A stretch of DNA of 64,000 bases, taken from assembly GCA_036659415.1 (NCBI GenBank), contig JAVXCQ010000005.1, positions 19,670 through 83,669 of the forward strand, in the 5' to 3' direction. Origin of the DNA: JAVXCQ01 sp036659415. Its GTDB lineage: Bacteria > Bacillota > Negativicutes > Acidaminococcales > Acidaminococcaceae. The translations under genes and the position numbers were made by a program. The notes beneath the pieces were generated by a model that was not told the DNA's origin, did not search any database, and worked only from the letters and a program-made list of their open reading frames with translations. Positions 61,858 through 64,000 of the stretch are shown piece by piece (within the stretch, counting starts at the first letter, position 1; every line of letters starts with the position of its first letter).

Positions 61858-62283
61858 TTAGTCAACGATAGTGATACCCATGCTACGAGCAGTGCCTTCA
61901 ATCATACGCATTGCAGCTTCAACATCGGCAGCATTAAGGTCTTCCATTTTGCTAGCAGCAATTTCGCGTACTTTATCACGACCAAGCTTAGCAACTTTTT
62001 TCTTGTTAGGTTCACCGGATGCTTTGTCAAGACCAGCAGCTTTTTTCAAAAGAATAGCAGCAGGCGGAGTTTTCGTTACAAAAGTGAAAGAACGATCTTC
62101 AAATACGGTAATTTCAACCGGAATAATCAGACCAGCTTGTTTAGCTGTACGTTCATTAAAATCTTTAACGAAAGCCATGATGTTAACACCAGCTTGACCA
62201 AGTGCTGGACCAACCGGAGGAGCCGGTGTAGCTTTGCCAGCAGGGACTTGTAATTTAACCATTTTTATTACTTTCTTAGGCAT
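61858..62283 (-). CDS. rplK: 50S ribosomal protein L11 (uL11)
   Basis: The 141-residue protein of the GTPase-associated centre has QVPAGKATPAPPVGPALGQA and GTARSMGITIVD at the end. The proline pair that mutates in thiostrepton resistance is intact. It follows nusG by 18 bp. Confidence 0.97.
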   Translation of the reverse strand: MPKKVIKMVKLQVPAGKATPAPPVGPALGQAGVNIMAFVKDFNERTAKQAGLIIPVEITVFEDRSFTFVTKTPPAAILLKKAAGLDKASGEPNKKKVAKLGRDKVREIAASKMEDLNAADVEAAMRMIEGTARSMGITIVD

Positions 62284-62301
62284 TTATTTACACCTCCTTA
62301 A

Positions 62302-62835
62302 TTATTCTGTTTCTTCTACTTGTGTAAAATCAATTTCAACAGGCGTTTCGCGACCAAACATATCCACTAAAACTTTTAGCTTACCACGTTCAGCGTTGAT
62401 TTCAGCAACTTTACCAACACAACCCACAAAAGGTCCTGCAGTAAGACGCACCAGCTGTTGTAATGTAAAATTAATTTTGGGTTTCCCATCTTCTACGCCC
62501 ATCGAGCCAAGTATACGTACTACTTCGCTATCGGTTAAGGGAATGGGTTTTGAGCCGGAACCAACAAATCCAGTTACACCTGGAGTGTTACGAACGGCAT
62601 ACCAAGAGCGATCATTAACAATCATTTCCACCAAAACATAACCGGGGAAAACTTTTTTGGGAGTGATCTTCTTTTTACCATCTTTAATTTCAATTTCATT
62701 TTCCATGGGTACCAAGACATTAAAAATCTCTTCTTCCATACCTAGGGAACGAATTTTACGTTCTAAGTTGGCGGTTACCTTATTTTCGTATCCGGAGTAA
62801 GTATGAATAACATACCATCGTTTTTCTGAATCCAT
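62302..62835 (-). CDS. nusG: transcription termination/antitermination factor NusG
   Basis: NusG binds RNA polymerase and links it to the ribosome or Rho. The 177-residue protein has the NGN domain (KRWYVIHTYSGYENKVTANL) and the KOW domain GPFVGCVGKVAEINAERGKL. The start is an ATG, but AAGGAGG lies 26 nt upstream, with a 7-bp hairpin in between (62843-62860). Folding of that hairpin would restore normal spacing (about 8 nt). Confidence 0.96.
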   Translation of the reverse strand: MDSEKRWYVIHTYSGYENKVTANLERKIRSLGMEEEIFNVLVPMENEIEIKDGKKKITPKKVFPGYVLVEMIVNDRSWYAVRNTPGVTGFVGSGSKPIPLTDSEVVRILGSMGVEDGKPKINFTLQQLVRLTAGPFVGCVGKVAEINAERGKLKVLVDMFGRETPVEIDFTQVEETE

Positions 62836-62842
62836 AAATAGC

Positions 62843-62869
62843 GGGAAAACAAGTTTTCCCTACCTCCTT
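62843..62869 (-). promoter_or_regulatory. hairpin-bridged ribosome binding site of nusG
   Basis: Minus strand: AAGGAGGT (62869-62862), one base, then GGGAAAA-CTTG-TTTTCCC (62860-62843), then GCTATTT and the ATG. The CUUG tetraloop is known to be very stable. No other Shine-Dalgarno lies closer to the start. Confidence 0.65.
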
Positions 62870-62874
62870 GAGTC

Positions 62875-63093
62875 TTAGCCTTTCAATAACCAGCGGAAAG
62901 CAACACTGAAGAAGGAATCTATTGCCCAAATCAACGCTGCAACAAAAACAACCGCAATAAAAACAACCGCAGTATAAACAACCAACTGTTGTTTAGTAGG
63001 CCAAGTTACTTTTTTCATTTCGCCTTTTACTTCACGCAAGAACGTCGAAATTCCATTAACGCTTCTGACGCTTGTAGTTTCTGGAACGGCCAT
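62875..63093 (-). CDS. secE: preprotein translocase subunit SecE
   Basis: The 72-residue protein has the conserved amphipathic segment FLREVKGEMKKVTWPTKQQL and one transmembrane helix (about 35-60). It clamps SecY in the translocon. The gene order rpmG-secE-nusG-rplK is standard. Confidence 0.96.
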   Translation of the reverse strand: MAVPETTSVRSVNGISTFLREVKGEMKKVTWPTKQQLVVYTAVVFIAVVFVAALIWAIDSFFSVAFRWLLKG

Positions 63094-63148
63094 TTTCTCA
63101 CATCCTTACTCAATACCTAATAATAAACAACACTCACAAGAAACAAAA

Positions 63149-63310
63149 TTATTTTGTTTCTTTATGTAAAGTGTGTTTCTTGCAGAATTTGCAATATTTA
63201 TTAAGTTCGATACGATCAGGATCGTTTTTCTTATTTTTGTTTGTTTGATAATTACGCTGCTTGCATTCCATACAAGCTAGAGTAACTCCATTACGTGCTC
63301 CTGCAGCCAT
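63149..63310 (-). CDS. rpmG: 50S ribosomal protein L33 (bL33), zinc form
   Basis: A 53-codon gene starting MAAGARNGVTLACMECKQRN. The zinc set C13-x-x-C16 and C40-x-x-C43 is intact. GAGAGGTG lies 8 nt upstream. It opens the rpmG-secE-nusG unit. Confidence 0.95.
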   Translation of the reverse strand: MAAGARNGVTLACMECKQRNYQTNKNKKNDPDRIELNKYCKFCKKHTLHKETK

Positions 63311-63366
63311 TATTTCACACCTCTCTTACCCTACAAAATATGCTAATCTAAAATTGTCGCTAATAT

Positions 63367-63395
63367 AGCGTAACATAGCTGACACTTTATGTCAA
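63367..63395 (-). promoter_or_regulatory. promoter of rpmG-secE-nusG
   Basis: Perfect TTGACA (63395-63390), 17 bp, extended -10 TGT-TACGCT (63372-63367) on the minus strand. Confidence 0.7.
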
Positions 63396-63400
63396 CAACT

Positions 63401-63433
63401 AAAAAATATAAGCCGGTCAAGTAATGACCGGCT
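63401..63433 (-). terminator. terminator of the second tuf
   Basis: AGCCGGTCA pairs with TGACCGGCT around a 5-nt loop; the minus-strand tail is TATATTTTTT. It lies 24 bp behind the tuf stop. Confidence 0.75.
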
Positions 63434-63456
63434 CATATCAGACAAAATACGGCTGG

Positions 63457-63640
63457 TTATTTTTCTTCGATAGAAGCAACTACACCTGCACCAACAGTAC
63501 GGCCGCCTTCGNNNNNNNNNNNNNNNNNNNNNNNNNNNNNNNNNNNNNNNNNNNNNNNNNNNNNNNNNNNNNNNNNNNNNNNNNNNNNNNNNNNNNNNNN
63601 NNNNNNNNNNNTTGGATCTGTCGAATTTTTGTTTAGCCAT
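63457..63640 (-). CDS. tuf: elongation factor Tu (copy 2), interrupted by an assembly gap
   Basis: Only the last 55 bases and the first 29 bases are present, on either side of 100 N. Both parts are identical to copy 1, which is 1191 bp, so about 1107 bp should fill the gap. The upstream sequence matches copy 1 for about 25 bp, including the AGGAGG site, and then diverges. This is an assembly artefact from the tuf duplication, not a biological truncation. It lies behind a tRNA cluster, like tufB of proteobacteria. Confidence 0.85.
63512..63611. other. assembly gap (100 N)
   Basis: Exactly 100 N, the conventional filler for a gap of unknown size. It falls in a gene that is duplicated in the same window. 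Confidence 0.98.
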
Positions 63641-63683
63641 TATATAGTCCTCCTCAAATTTTGTTTGGTTTATAATACACACA

Positions 63684-63713
63684 ACTATAGGCTCTATTCG
63701 TTATTTTAAGCAA
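63684..63713 (-). promoter_or_regulatory. possible promoter of the second tuf
   Basis: Minus strand TTGCTT (63713-63708), 18 bp, TATAGT (63689-63684). A TATTAT lies a few bases further on and is an alternative -10. Confidence 0.45.
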
Positions 63714-63734
63714 AAATCCTGCTAAAAAACCAAA

Positions 63735-63762
63735 ATAAAAAAACCCCAAATTTATGAGGTTT
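63735..63762 (-). terminator. terminator of the tRNA cluster
   Basis: AAACCTC pairs with GGGGTTT around ATAAATTT on the minus strand and is followed by a T run, 10 bp after the tRNA-Met 3' end. Confidence 0.7.
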
Positions 63763-63771
63763 AAAATTTAT

Positions 63772-63848
63772 TGGTAGCGGCGCACGGATTTGAACCGCGG
63801 ACACCCCGGGTATGAACCGAGTGCTCTAGCCAACTGAGCTACGCCGCC
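63772..63848 (-). tRNA. tRNA-Met (CAT)
   Basis: A 77-nt cloverleaf on the minus strand with acceptor GGCGGCG/CGCCGCT, D-arm GCTCAGTTGGCTAGAGC, anticodon loop TTCATAC, T-loop TTCGAAT and an encoded CCA end. It is the elongator type: the anticodon stem lacks the three consecutive G-C pairs of initiators. Confidence 0.92.
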
Positions 63849-63857
63849 ATAATGCTA

Positions 63858-63933
63858 TGGAGCTAATGACCAGGATTGAACTGGTGACCTTATCCTTACC
63901 AAGGATACGCTCTACCGACTGAGCTACATCAGC
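63858..63933 (-). tRNA. tRNA-Thr (GGT)
   Basis: A 76-nt cloverleaf with acceptor GCTGATG/CATTAGC, anticodon loop TTGGTAA (anticodon GGT), T-loop TTCAATC and an encoded CCA end. It lies 9 bp before tRNA-Met in the same cluster. Confidence 0.93.
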
Positions 63934-63945
63934 ACGATAATTTAA

Positions 63946-64000
63946 TGGTTGCGGGGGCTGGATTTGAACCAACGACCTTCGGGTTATGAGCCCGACGAGC
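63946..64000 (-). tRNA. initiator tRNA-Met (CAT), partial
   Basis: The last 55 nt, with encoded CCA, are inside the window; the 5' part lies beyond position 64000. The anticodon stem CGGG-CTCATAA-CCCG has the three G-C pairs typical of initiator tRNA. Confidence 0.88.

Noticed and set aside
63392..63682. Reading frames spanning the N run on both strands
   Set aside because: They are created by reading through the 100-N gap; the real content is the two ends of a second tuf.
1..64000. CRISPR array, prophage, transposase or toxin-antitoxin system
   Set aside because: No regularly spaced repeats, integrase, phage structural or transposase genes were found on either strand; the only mobile-like signals are the two palindromic elements.

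Overview
This 64 kb window is a continuous piece of a low-to-mid GC Firmicutes-type chromosome. The evidence is the zinc-type S14, the cdaA-cdaR-glmM-glmS order, a glmS ribozyme, ECF transporter genes next to truA, strong AGGAGG ribosome binding sites and TTGACA/TATAAT promoters. The overall look (standalone AICAR transformylase, argC-J-B-D-F-G-H order, RpoB with an acidic tail) fits Negativicutes, perhaps an Acidaminococcus/Phascolarctobacterium relative. That placement is inference, not proven here. Almost everything from about 5.9 kb onward is on the minus strand.

Layout. 0-8.2 kb: small accessory and housekeeping genes (HD-GYP-like protein, comF, recD2, an AdoMet decarboxylase homologue without its catalytic serine, a HAD phosphatase, an exported pentapeptide-repeat protein, an AICAR transformylase under a ZTP riboswitch, a PflX-type radical SAM protein). 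8.2-15.4 kb: c-di-AMP and amino-sugar block cdaA-cdaR-(FAD oxidoreductase)-glmM, then glmS with its own promoter and ribozyme. 15.4-23.7 kb: a full arginine block argCJBDFGH with an ARG-box-like site. 24-27.2 kb: monofunctional glycosyltransferase, pgi, galU. 27.4-31.7 kb: rplM-rpsI and ecfA1-ecfA2-ecfT-truA, bracketed by two copies of a 63-64 bp palindromic element. 32-46.8 kb: the fused S10-spc-alpha ribosomal superoperon. 46.9-51.5 kb: str operon (L7Ae-like, rpsL, rpsG, fusA, tuf). 51.9-63.4 kb: rpoC, rpoB, rplL, rplJ, rplA, rplK, nusG, secE, rpmG. 63.4-64 kb: a second tuf interrupted by a 100-N assembly gap, then tRNA-Met, tRNA-Thr and a partial initiator tRNA-Met.

The least expected signals are: (1) a decayed methionine aminopeptidase gene (map) lying in one frame between adk and infA, in its usual place but with four internal stops and a large deletion; (2) a SpeD-like protein aligning position by position with AdoMet decarboxylase but with the pyruvoyl serine and catalytic cysteine replaced; (3) a ZTP riboswitch placed directly on the enzyme that consumes ZMP/AICAR; (4) a 7-bp hairpin between the nusG Shine-Dalgarno and its start codon, which must fold to give normal spacing; (5) the duplicated palindromic element placed after two ribosomal-operon terminators; (6) a terminator-like hairpin in the long rpoB leader. 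No CRISPR array, prophage or transposase gene was seen.
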